This document shows, piece after piece, positions 42,515-51,219 of a DNA stretch of 64,000 bases. Source of the DNA: Flavobacteriales bacterium UBA7666 (GTDB lineage: Bacteria > Bacteroidota > Bacteroidia > Flavobacteriales_D > Crocinitomicaceae); NCBI GenBank assembly GCA_002483265.1, contig DLHO01000020.1, positions 58,312 through 122,311 on the forward strand. Reading direction: 5' to 3'. The position numbers and the translations under genes are program-made. The notes under the pieces were generated by a model. The model did no database searches. It had not been told where the DNA came from and worked only from the letters and a program-made list of their open reading frames with translations. Position 1 is the stretch's first letter, and every line of letters begins with the position of its first letter.

Positions 42515-45166
42515 ATGCGGTTAACTCTAATCACCTTTTTCTTCTTTTCAACACTTGCAGTTAAAGCCCAAAAGCAAGAATGCTGGGAGTGTTTAGCGGC
42601 AGCAAGGAATCTGAATTCCAACATTGCCCTTGAACGCTGTATTCAAATTGAAAAGAAGCAGCAGCTGGAAACAAATGAAAGAGAAGTGATTTCGTTTGTA
42701 ATAGGGAAATTATTACTGATGGAAGGAAAACCGGAAGCTGCCCTGAATTACCTGAATGTTTCCGCGAAATCAACCGATTCCTTGTTCAAATCTTTATCAC
42801 TTGGGTTATTAGGAGATTACTACCTCGATAAAAACAAACCGGATCTCGCATTAGATTATTATTTGAAAGCTTCTGAACTGGCAAATAATAGCTTGTACAC
42901 ACCGTATTTTCTGAATAAACAAGGAATTGTTTTTCAAATTCAAAATAAAGAGGAAGATTTTGAACGGATTGGCTCTAGGCTGAGAGTCAACCATATTCAA
43001 TTTTTCAACGCGCTTTATCTGGGAGATCGTTATGGGAGAAAACCTTCTAAGTATGATGCATCCAACAGATTGTTGTTAGATCACAGACTTCCTGCAGGTC
43101 CTTATGGAATTGGGATGGTGAATGGAACGCAAGTAGAAAAAGCCATTTTTGATGTCCGGCTTCAATCGGTGGAACAAGTCTATGAGAGTTATCCTTCCTA
43201 TAATATGGACGTACCTCCTCAATATGTGATGGATGAAATGGCATGGGAAGTTTCATTAAATGCAACGTTGTTAAGAATCAACGAAATTGCTTTTGCATTG
43301 AAGGCGAATGAGCGCGAGTTCCAGGCTTATATCTTCGGAGAAAATTCGTATTCCTTGCTTCCTGAAATCAATCAGGCTTTCACATCAGGTGGAGTCTTTA
43401 ATAAAGCTGAATTGGTTAGATATATTTCTGATCAGGAAAACACCACCGACCCGGAGACTAAAGCTGGTTGGGCTAACACGAAAAGGGCTCTTTTGGAACA
43501 GATTTCACTAGAAAAATACAAGTATTTACTGAGTCTGGGACTTTACGTATCGACCAATGAAGCAATGCTTGCAGATAAGGCGTCAAAAAAGATCATTCAG
43601 ATCAAAGGAGTTTGTTTTCCTAGAGATTACTTTTCTGGTTCAAGCTTCTCAGTTTCTGAAAAAGAGCTGCAAACCTATTTTGAGTTTCATAAAGCAGATC
43701 CGCATTATGATTATTCGGCAATGAGAAAAATGAAATTCTTCAAGTTTCCGATTGCTTTAGGTAAAGCAGATAGTATTGCATTTGAAAAGGAACTAAATGA
43801 ATTGAAAAGTGCATTTGAAAAAACCGCATCCGATTCCTTATTTGTAGCAGAACATTCAGATTATCCGCGTGCCTATGCTTCAGGTAATCTTGGAACTGCA
43901 TTTCCTGCTTCAAACGAACGTGCCCGTGAATTTTTTACCTATCCGGATGAATTGGAGGATAGAATGAAGACGGCGAAAATTGGTGAGGTTGTGGGGCCTT
44001 ATATCGATAAAAAAGCATTCAGATTGGTTAAAGTGGTTGCGTTCAATGAAAAGCTGCTTACAGTTCGACACATTTTAATTAGCAGCAACAAAGAAGCGTT
44101 TTCTGCTGAAAGACATGAAAGTAAACGAAAATTCGCCCTTGATCTTATGGGGAAGATCAACCATGATAACTTTGGGGAATATGTGCGTAAGTATTCGGAG
44201 GATCCCGGTTCAAGGGATAAGGGAGGAGTATATACAGATTTCATGGATTATGAAATGGTAACACCATTTGCTGATTTTGCAGTGAATGAACCAATTGGAA
44301 AGATTGGAATAGTAGAAACAGCTTTTGGATTCCACATCATGGAGGTTTTGGATCGAAAACCCACAAAATTCCCCGTAGTGGCAATAGTGGAACGAAAATT
44401 GGTTCCGGATGAAAAAATACAACAGGCAATTGGTGTTGAAGTAAGCAAGTTGTTTGCATTAATGAATCGTGAGATGGAATCCTTGACTCCGGATCGCAAG
44501 AAAGCCTATTTTGATTCGGTAGCGGGTATTTATGGAGATCCCGGTCAAATCAACATCAATGAGTTTTACCCTGCAATGACATATTTTGCTAAGCAGGAAA
44601 CGAATGATCGGATGATGGAATACGCCTATAGGAAGAATGTGCCTTCAAATCAATTAATGACTCCGATCAAGGATAGTACAGATTGGATCTTTCCTTTTTT
44701 TGAAGCAGCTTATTCGGGAGCAGATTATAATCAGAAGCAAGTGCTGGAATTCCTGAAAGGAAATTACCAAGATGATAAGATACTGGATTCCTTACAATCA
44801 ACATTTGGTGAATTGAGCTCTGTGGAAGAGATTGCGAAACAAGCCAAACTAAACGTTTTTATTGAAGAAATTTCGGTTGATCCTAAAATAATAACGGAAC
44901 AAATCTCTTTTGATTTTGTTCAGAATTTACTAACTGAAAGAAACCCAAAGCCCGGAATTCAATGGTTCCATTCATATAGCCGTTGTTTTGCTTATGAGCT
45001 TGTTTCTACCAGAAATGCGATGCCCCTGACGGATTATTCTACACTTCAGACTTCCTTGCAAGGCAAGCTGATGGATGATTTGAATGATTTGATCAAATTC
45101 AATACCTCACTGACCAAAAAAACAGTGTATAATTATCCCTTATTCAAGTTGATGCTGAGACAATAA
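42515..45166 (+). CDS. Periplasmic parvulin-type prolyl isomerase with N-terminal TPR region
   Basis: An 883-residue protein from the ATG at 42515; the TTG at 42494 would add only seven residues. A signal peptide (LITFFFFSTLAVKAQ) is followed by TPR-like helices at residues 40-130 (LLLMEGKPEAALNYLN, YYLDKNKPDLALDYYLKA). A SurA/PpiD-like middle follows. The parvulin domain lies around residues 530-630: LLTVRHILISSNK, then FGEYVRKYSEDPGSRDKGG and GKIGIVETAFGFHIMEVLD. It is a predicted chaperone for outer-membrane or secreted proteins. The TPR addition is unusual for a SurA/PpiD relative and suggests docking to a secretion complex. Confidence 0.75.
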   Translation: MRLTLITFFFFSTLAVKAQKQECWECLAAARNLNSNIALERCIQIEKKQQLETNEREVISFVIGKLLLMEGKPEAALNYLNVSAKSTDSLFKSLSLGLLGDYYLDKNKPDLALDYYLKASELANNSLYTPYFLNKQGIVFQIQNKEEDFERIGSRLRVNHIQFFNALYLGDRYGRKPSKYDASNRLLLDHRLPAGPYGIGMVNGTQVEKAIFDVRLQSVEQVYESYPSYNMDVPPQYVMDEMAWEVSLNATLLRINEIAFALKANEREFQAYIFGENSYSLLPEINQAFTSGGVFNKAELVRYISDQENTTDPETKAGWANTKRALLEQISLEKYKYLLSLGLYVSTNEAMLADKASKKIIQIKGVCFPRDYFSGSSFSVSEKELQTYFEFHKADPHYDYSAMRKMKFFKFPIALGKADSIAFEKELNELKSAFEKTASDSLFVAEHSDYPRAYASGNLGTAFPASNERAREFFTYPDELEDRMKTAKIGEVVGPYIDKKAFRLVKVVAFNEKLLTVRHILISSNKEAFSAERHESKRKFALDLMGKINHDNFGEYVRKYSEDPGSRDKGGVYTDFMDYEMVTPFADFAVNEPIGKIGIVETAFGFHIMEVLDRKPTKFPVVAIVERKLVPDEKIQQAIGVEVSKLFALMNREMESLTPDRKKAYFDSVAGIYGDPGQININEFYPAMTYFAKQETNDRMMEYAYRKNVPSNQLMTPIKDSTDWIFPFFEAAYSGADYNQKQVLEFLKGNYQDDKILDSLQSTFGELSSVEEIAKQAKLNVFIEEISVDPKIITEQISFDFVQNLLTERNPKPGIQWFHSYSRCFAYELVSTRNAMPLTDYSTLQTSLQGKLMDDLNDLIKFNTSLTKKTVYNYPLFKLMLRQ

Positions 45167-45170
45167 GATA

Positions 45171-45217
45171 AAAAAGAGCTGGAATCCTTATTTACAGAAT
45201 ATCCAGCTCCTTTTTTT
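45171..45217 (+). terminator. Rho-independent terminator of the parvulin gene
   Basis: AAAAAGAGCTGGA pairs with the complementary ATCCAGCTC followed by seven Ts. It lies just after the stop at 45166. A near-copy exists at 46954, see the repeat entries. Confidence 0.75.
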
Positions 45218-45259
45218 GTAATAGGCAACCGGGTTATTCCTTCACAATTTTAGCCGTTC
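45196..45259 (-). repeat. Direct repeat copy A: tail of a T9SS sorting-domain gene (remnant)
   Basis: These 64 bp are a near-copy of 46968-47029, with one base change and a two-T difference. On the minus strand it encodes TAKIVKE and a stop, the same last residues as the T9SS gene ending at 47004 (TAKVVKE). It is therefore a duplicated or relict 3' end of such a gene, lying next to the GH3 gene in the same orientation as copy B. Confidence 0.8.
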
Positions 45260-45322
45260 TTTTTTATCCACATTCTAAACTAATAAAAAGACGATTGGAT
45301 TAAAGTTAATCTGTTGATGTCG

Positions 45323-46843
45323 TTAAAAAGTAACATGTTGTTGCTTCAGCATAAATTCGTAGCACAAGTTGAATTTGGTCAGATCAAGTTGAATATGTTC
45401 TATTTTTTGCTGGAAATGAACACCATCTTGTGTTTTTAAATAGTTCAAGAATGCATCTTCTTTAACAAATAGCACTTCGGGAAAATCGAATAAACCATCC
45501 TCGCTAAAACTACCGTATAGGATGTTTTCCTGTATTAGATTCAAGTGGAGTTGATGTTTTACCGATTCAGGATGTTCAGGTCGGTTTTTGCAGGCAATTA
45601 TCCATGTGTATTGCGGTTTTTTATTCAGTTGTTGGGGGCTGCCTGTGACGCAATATTCGGATATCGTTAGGTTGAACTGACGATCCAACTTAGAAATGGA
45701 GTTATTGGTATTAGTGACCGTAACGTTTTCCTTTAATATCGAAATGGCACGATTAACGCGGCCTGTGATAATCAGCGTATGTGGATTTATGTTAATAAAT
45801 TTCACAGTGTCACCAAGAACATAACTCAATAAACCTGCATTGGTTGTAAGAATTAGGGCGTATTCAACGCCGAGTTCAACTTCATCTATCCAAAAACGCT
45901 GAGGATGTTCGTGTTTCATATCTACTACCTTCACAAATTCGTAGAAGATGCCGTTTTGTGGTAAAAGTGAAAAACCAGCTTCATTTCTACTGGCTGTAAA
46001 TCCAATGAATCCTTCTGATGTTGGATAGGTTTCAAGGCGATCGAAGTTTTGACCCAGCTGCTTCATTATTTTGGTCTCATAACTGGTAAATGACATACCA
46101 CTTGTTACAAGCAAGTTGAAATTAGGGAATAGCTCTCCGAAAGTGGAGTTTGTTTGTTGCTCTAATTGGTCCAGAAAATGACTTAACCAAGGAGGAAATG
46201 CAACAATTCCTCGAAGTTGATTTCGATTTTTCAGTGCTTCATCAATCATGAGCATCATACGTTCTGAAAAGTCTATGGTTTGGGTTACTTTTTCACTTGG
46301 TAAGTTTAAACGACGATACCAATTTGGCACATTATTGAACAGAAGTGATGAAACAAGATTCGCATCGTATTTCCCTAGTTTTCGTGGTGTAGAATTTCCT
46401 GTGAAATAAAGTAGTGGGCCTTTTAAGTGATCCCACTCATTGTACTTAACGGAATAATTGGCAATTGCAATCATCCGACCTTTGCGATGACTTTTATAGG
46501 ATTCAGCGGTAAGTGGAATAAATTTTTGACCAGACGTTGTTCCTGCTGTTACCGCTATAGCTTTTGGTATACCAGGCCAAAGCATGTGCTTTTCACCCCG
46601 ACTTGCACGTAAAATGTAGGGTTCTAAATTCGTATAATGTTGTATTGGAATGTTTCTTCTATAGTCATCGTAGGTAGTCAGTTTATGCAGACTCAGATCA
46701 TTTCCGATTGCTGTAGTTTGTATTTTATGAAAGAGTTGATAAAAAAGCTTGCGTTGTTCGTTTATCAATTCAGTGCTTTCACGCTGATATTGCTGGTATA
46801 CGGTTTTAGCAATTGGTGGAAAAATGATACTTCGCAATTTCAA
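45323..46843 (-). CDS. GH3 auxin-responsive-promoter family acyl-adenylate enzyme
   Basis: A 506-residue member of the ANL-like GH3 superfamily. GEKHMLWPGIPKAIAVTAGTT with SGQKFIPLT near residue 85 is the ATP-binding loop, ETYPTSEGFIGFTASR near residue 262 the second nucleotide motif, and LLSYVLGDTVKFI with ITGRVNRAI near residue 340 the third. The plant enzymes join amino acids to jasmonate or auxin. Bacterial homologues are widespread, and their substrates are mostly unknown. It is flanked by direct repeats (45196-45259 and 46968-47029), so its position may be recent. It has no signal peptide and is cytoplasmic. Confidence 0.8.
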   Translation of the reverse strand: MKLRSIIFPPIAKTVYQQYQRESTELINEQRKLFYQLFHKIQTTAIGNDLSLHKLTTYDDYRRNIPIQHYTNLEPYILRASRGEKHMLWPGIPKAIAVTAGTTSGQKFIPLTAESYKSHRKGRMIAIANYSVKYNEWDHLKGPLLYFTGNSTPRKLGKYDANLVSSLLFNNVPNWYRRLNLPSEKVTQTIDFSERMMLMIDEALKNRNQLRGIVAFPPWLSHFLDQLEQQTNSTFGELFPNFNLLVTSGMSFTSYETKIMKQLGQNFDRLETYPTSEGFIGFTASRNEAGFSLLPQNGIFYEFVKVVDMKHEHPQRFWIDEVELGVEYALILTTNAGLLSYVLGDTVKFININPHTLIITGRVNRAISILKENVTVTNTNNSISKLDRQFNLTISEYCVTGSPQQLNKKPQYTWIIACKNRPEHPESVKHQLHLNLIQENILYGSFSEDGLFDFPEVLFVKEDAFLNYLKTQDGVHFQQKIEHIQLDLTKFNLCYEFMLKQQHVTF

Positions 46844-46953
46844 TTTTTTGATTTCAAGGTAAGCATTTTTTTAATTTTCATGTCTTCTTTCAATCGCGCT
46901 CAAGGTTGACTTTTGATATGAAGAGACGTGGTGCATCGTGTCTGTACTAAAAC

Positions 46954-46987
46954 AAAAAGAGCTGGAAAGAATATCCAGCTCCTTTTT
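46954..46987 (-). terminator. Terminator of the SBBP/T9SS gene
   Basis: AGAGCTGGA (46958-46966) pairs with its complement ending GAATATCCAGCTC (46969-46981) with a short loop; the flanking A- and T-runs complete a terminator usable on both strands. It lies 17 nt past the stop at 47004. Confidence 0.65.
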
Positions 46988-47029
46988 GTAATAGGCAACC
47001 GGGTTATTCCTTCACAACTTTAGCCGTTC
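46968..47029 (-). repeat. Direct repeat copy B: end of the T9SS gene
   Basis: This includes the stop and last codons of the SBBP/T9SS gene and its terminator, and is almost identical to 45196-45259. Together the two copies bracket the GH3 gene as direct repeats about 1.77 kb apart. Confidence 0.85.
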
Positions 47030-49430
47030 CAATGGTTTGATTATTGGTTTCAAAGTTCAGAATGTACATTCCTTTGGTTAAATGAGACAGATTGATTGGA
47101 GCTGATTGGGCTTCAAGATCTGTCTGCATCACTAATTCTCCAAGAATAGAATAGATTTTAATTGAGGCAGCTTCCTGTCCGCTTGGATTGCTTATCTGAA
47201 GAAAGTCTTTTACTGGATTTGGATAAACTGTGAAATCAAGCGGATCAATCTCATTTACAGCAGCAGTTCCTTCTATGGAAAGCTTCACAAGGTAAGCGTC
47301 CTGAAACTGATGACACAAAGTTTGATGTCCGTTTGGAGACACGATCTGAAATTGACTGGAATACATATCCGTAGAACCGCTTAAATAAATGTTTCCCAAA
47401 TTATCAGTAGCGCAATAGCCGCTGTTTTCATAAGATTGGCCACCATAAAATGTCCCCCATAAGCGCTGACCGTTTGGGTTGAATCCCACTAAAAAATTGT
47501 CGTATGCTTCACAGCTTGTTTTAAAAGCTCCGCTTGTTGCAATTGCAGAACCTTGATCTGAAGCAGCCATTCCGGCTAAGTAAATGTTTTGGTTTTGATC
47601 GATGGAACACGAATATCCCTGAGACACGCCGCTTCCGCCGTAATAAGTTCCCCACATTCTGGCACCATTGGAGCTGAATTTAGCCAGAAAAGCATCTTGA
47701 ATCCCTCCAAAAATCGGTTGGTGACCAGTTGAAGTAGCAATTACATTTGGTTCTGAACTTTCTGTTACTCCGCCCAGGTAAATATTTCCCAAAGCATCAC
47801 AAACACAAGAATATCCTTCAAATCCATAACCACCGTCTTCATATCCTGCTCCACCGTAAAAAGTTCCCCAAATACGGGTTCCCGTTGGAGAAAATTTTGC
47901 TAAAAAAGCATCCGAAAGTCCTCCTCTTGTGGGTTGATGTGAAGCTGGAGTTGCAATTTCAGTTCCATCGCTGCTTGAATACCCGGCAATGTAAATATTT
48001 CCGTTCAAGTCGATATCGCAAGATTTGCTTAAATCATAGTCGGCACCGCCGTAATAGGTTCCCCATAAAAAAGTTCCCGAAGTATTGAATTTTGCTATAA
48101 ATGCATCTGCAAGACCACCATCAAAGGTTTGCTGAAAACCTCCGGGAGTCAATAGATTAGTACTGCTTGACTGACCTGTTAGATAAACATTTCCATCCGT
48201 ATCTGTTTGACAGGAAAAACCAGCGTCCCAACCATCTCCGCCATACAGTGTTGACCAAATCAGTTGACCCGAACTTGTAAACTTGGAAAGAAGTACATCG
48301 TATGTTCCACCGCCATAGGTACTTTGATGACAACCCGGAGTTGTCAGGGCTGAATTGTCGTTGTTGTTTGTGGATCCGACCAGGTAAATATTTCCGTCTC
48401 CATCAACTGTAATGTCATTCCCGTAATCCACTCCCGGACCTCCTACATAAGTTCCCCATAAACGGGTACCATCTTCATCAAATTTTGCAATGAATGCATC
48501 AAAATCGCCGGCTATGGAATCCTGATGTGCACCTGATGTTGCAATACTTAAAGAGGAAGAACTCGCAGAACGCCCGCATAGAAGCACATTGTTAGCTGCG
48601 TCTACCAAAACGCTGGATGAGGCATCCCAACCATTTCCTCCATAATATGTTCCCCATTCTCGCACTATCGGGTCAATTAAACAAGGGAAGTTCGGATCGT
48701 AGTTTTCCAGTTCAAAACTCAAATGATTCCCTTCCAGCTTCCATTTTGAATTCAGGATTTCATTTTTCTGGTAAACTACAGGAGCTTCCTCTACAATACT
48801 ACCGAAAGGTGTTTGAATGAGTATCGATCCATCTTTTTGAAGTTTGAGTTCTTCCGCACCAAGGATTTCGAAAATAATCTGACGGTAATCCGCGAAGGGT
48901 TTTACTTCAAAGTCATACTTCAAATGTCCTTCCGACTCATAATAATGAAGATCAATGCCTGAATAAATATTCGTATAGTATAATTCCGCGTATGCTTTTG
49001 ATTTTGGATCTTTAGTTAGTGGGAAATCGGAAGGATTGTTCACTGGCTTAAGAGCTGTTACGGCTGCATTGTTATTCACATTCAGCCAATTCATATCCAG
49101 ACGGTAAACAGGGATTTTGTGATTTACGGGTTGACCGTCTTTAGAAATAATATCTGATGCATTCGGGTTAAAATCGGGCTTCACAAATTGATAACTGATT
49201 CCGTTGTTCTTTAAATGAAACACGGTGTTATTTATACTTCCACTGTAGAGCACGTCTTTTCTTGGATTTTTGAACTGATCTACAACCTGTCCCTGATTCT
49301 GAACAAAGACAGGGTGATTGGTTAAAATAGATCCGTTCGTGTTCTTTTCATCCATTTGCCCGAAGACAGTAGAGATAGAACAAAGTAATCCGATTTTACA
49401 TGCAATGATGCGTTCAATTTTAATAAACAT
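47004..49430 (-). CDS. SBBP-repeat propeller protein with DUF7948-like N-terminus and T9SS sorting domain
   Basis: An 808-residue secreted protein from the Met at 49430, which starts a signal peptide (CKIGLLCSISTVFGQ); codons back to 49550 are rejected. The N-terminal region (NHPVFVQNQGQVVDQF, GISYQFVKPD, AEELKLQKDG) matches the DUF7948 type found before SBBP propellers. Seven repeats follow, each opening W(G/S)T(Y/F/L)(Y/V)GG about every 58-60 residues with internal DxxGNIYLxG. The end is a sorting domain: FTVYPNPVKDFLQISN and KGMYILNFETNN. No catalytic motif. The role is probably surface adhesion or binding, exported by type IX secretion. Confidence 0.82.
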   Translation of the reverse strand: MFIKIERIIACKIGLLCSISTVFGQMDEKNTNGSILTNHPVFVQNQGQVVDQFKNPRKDVLYSGSINNTVFHLKNNGISYQFVKPDFNPNASDIISKDGQPVNHKIPVYRLDMNWLNVNNNAAVTALKPVNNPSDFPLTKDPKSKAYAELYYTNIYSGIDLHYYESEGHLKYDFEVKPFADYRQIIFEILGAEELKLQKDGSILIQTPFGSIVEEAPVVYQKNEILNSKWKLEGNHLSFELENYDPNFPCLIDPIVREWGTYYGGNGWDASSSVLVDAANNVLLCGRSASSSSLSIATSGAHQDSIAGDFDAFIAKFDEDGTRLWGTYVGGPGVDYGNDITVDGDGNIYLVGSTNNNDNSALTTPGCHQSTYGGGTYDVLLSKFTSSGQLIWSTLYGGDGWDAGFSCQTDTDGNVYLTGQSSSTNLLTPGGFQQTFDGGLADAFIAKFNTSGTFLWGTYYGGADYDLSKSCDIDLNGNIYIAGYSSSDGTEIATPASHQPTRGGLSDAFLAKFSPTGTRIWGTFYGGAGYEDGGYGFEGYSCVCDALGNIYLGGVTESSEPNVIATSTGHQPIFGGIQDAFLAKFSSNGARMWGTYYGGSGVSQGYSCSIDQNQNIYLAGMAASDQGSAIATSGAFKTSCEAYDNFLVGFNPNGQRLWGTFYGGQSYENSGYCATDNLGNIYLSGSTDMYSSQFQIVSPNGHQTLCHQFQDAYLVKLSIEGTAAVNEIDPLDFTVYPNPVKDFLQISNPSGQEAASIKIYSILGELVMQTDLEAQSAPINLSHLTKGMYILNFETNNQTIGTAKVVKE

Positions 49431-49670
49431 GATTTTCGTCTTTAAGTAAAATGGTTTTATTTTGAGTAAATGGGGCCGCCTGTACAAGAAATACCAATGA
49501 GAAATAGAAAGGTTGTCAAAAAGGATTATATTTTCAGAATTGGATTTCAATTTAGGTTTGCCAACTGAATTTCAATTGGATACGTTACATATAAAATCAG
49601 TTGAATTCCGTAAATTTGAGAAACACACCGGAAGTTCAGGTGATTTAATCATTATTCAAATACAAAGACT

Positions 49671-51128
49671 ATGAAGAAATTAGTACTTGGAATCATCACA
49701 ACCTGCAGTTTTACCATCCTTTCATCCGCTCAAAGTGCTGTTTGGGATGCGCCCATTTCTGTTGCTTTGGGAACAACTTACAGTAACATTTATCCCCGGA
49801 TTGCTTTGACAACGGGAGACAACCCGCAAGTGGTTTGGGAAAGTGGTGGCACGGATAAAATCTATACTTCTCGTTGGAATGGAAGTGGGTTTACAAGTCC
49901 TTTGACACTTAATCCTACCGGCGTATTTCCATATATTGCTACATGGACAGGAGCTGAAATTGCTTCATCAGGAGACACTGTTTTCGTGGTTTTTAGTACG
50001 GATCCAACTATTTCTGATGCTCATGTTTATACGTTTCGTTCATTGGATGGCGGAGTTACATTTGAAGATACAGTGCGTGTTGATCAGATTGGGAGTGATG
50101 TTCCGCGTTTTCCATCAGTCGCTGTTGGATCGAATGGAAATCCGATCGTCAACTTCATGCGCTTCAATTCATCTATGCAAGATCCGGAATACTCCATAAC
50201 ACGTTCCGTCAATGGCGGATCATCGTACTTAGCAACCATCAATCCTACTGCTGCAGTTACCGGTTTTGTCTGTGACTGTTGTCCGGCTTCTGTGGCAACA
50301 TCCGGAGATCGTCATGTATTGCTTTTCCGAAATGATATCAGCAACATCCGGGAAATGTGGGGATGTTATTCTACCGACGGGAGCACAACGTTTACCGCAG
50401 CAGCAGAAGTAGACCAAACCAACTGGAATGTTTCATCTTGTCCTTCAAGCGGACCTTCCGGAGTAATTATGGGTGACTCACTGGTTTCTACCTGGATGAG
50501 TGCAGGAGATATCTATATTAGTTCGACTAATCTTGCTAATCAACAGATTGGCGTTCACCGTCAATTGTTTCCAACCGGTATCGGAGTTCAAAACTACCCG
50601 GTGATTGCCGGAAAAGGAGATACACTCGCAGTGGTTTGGCAAGGATCAAATGGAGGAGCAACAGATGTTTTCTTTACTTACTCGGTAACAGGAACTGCCG
50701 GTTTGGGTGTAAATATCGATACCATAACACAGGGAGGAACGGGATCACAAACCCGTCCGGATATTCAGTTTTCAAATGGAAAATTCCACATTGTATTTAG
50801 TGACAATGTAGGAACGAATGTGAAATATTTACGTGGAACAATAGATCCGAGTACGTTAAATCTAACGGAATCGAAACCTGATTCGGAGCTGGAGATTTTC
50901 ACTGTTCAAACGGATGGAAAAACTGCAATCAAAGTAAAATCAGAGTTAGAAACAGAATCAACGATTCAATTGATCAATTCTGCAGGTCAGCAGGTTTCAG
51001 TGAGTAAACAGCAAATAGGCAAAGGAATTTCTGCTATTGCTATTCCCGAAGGGATTCAGAAAGGAATTTATTATGTAGTGCTGGAAACTAAGGCTGGAAG
51101 AGTTTATAAGGAGAAGGTTGTTTTGTGA
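49671..51128 (+). CDS. Sialidase-fold-like secreted protein with T9SS tail
   Basis: A 485-residue protein with a signal peptide (LGIITTCSFTILSSAQ). It contains Asp-box-like repeats of the sialidase propeller kind (TFRSLDGGVTFEDTV, SITRSVNGGSSYLA, CYSTDGSTTFTAA). A tight cysteine cluster VCDCCPAS near residue 200 is also typical of secreted sialidase-like proteins. The C-terminal 75 residues look like a sorting domain (LEIFTVQTDGKTAIKV, then GIYYVVLETKAGRVYKEKVVL). The catalytic Arg triad and Tyr of true sialidases are not clear, so binding rather than hydrolysis is likely. Confidence 0.7.
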   Translation: MKKLVLGIITTCSFTILSSAQSAVWDAPISVALGTTYSNIYPRIALTTGDNPQVVWESGGTDKIYTSRWNGSGFTSPLTLNPTGVFPYIATWTGAEIASSGDTVFVVFSTDPTISDAHVYTFRSLDGGVTFEDTVRVDQIGSDVPRFPSVAVGSNGNPIVNFMRFNSSMQDPEYSITRSVNGGSSYLATINPTAAVTGFVCDCCPASVATSGDRHVLLFRNDISNIREMWGCYSTDGSTTFTAAAEVDQTNWNVSSCPSSGPSGVIMGDSLVSTWMSAGDIYISSTNLANQQIGVHRQLFPTGIGVQNYPVIAGKGDTLAVVWQGSNGGATDVFFTYSVTGTAGLGVNIDTITQGGTGSQTRPDIQFSNGKFHIVFSDNVGTNVKYLRGTIDPSTLNLTESKPDSELEIFTVQTDGKTAIKVKSELETESTIQLINSAGQQVSVSKQQIGKGISAIAIPEGIQKGIYYVVLETKAGRVYKEKVVL

Positions 51129-51163
51129 TGCATCCTTTTTTCTTTATTAATCTAATAGACTAA

Positions 51164-51206
51164 AACTAAAAAAGCGCAGAATCTTAGACTCTGCGCTTTT
51201 TTAGTT
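51164..51206. terminator. Bidirectional terminator with 17-bp perfect stem
   Basis: AACTAAAAAAGCGCAGA pairs perfectly with TCTGCGCTTTTTTAGTT around a 9-nt loop. It lies between the convergent sialidase-like and phospholipase D-like genes. Confidence 0.85.
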
Positions 51207-51219
51207 CGTAAATAAAAGA

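Noticed and set aside
47300..48660. Regularly spaced sequence repeats that could suggest a CRISPR or tandem array
   Set aside because: They encode the SBBP propeller repeats of one protein, about 58-60 residues apart, diverged at the DNA level and in frame.
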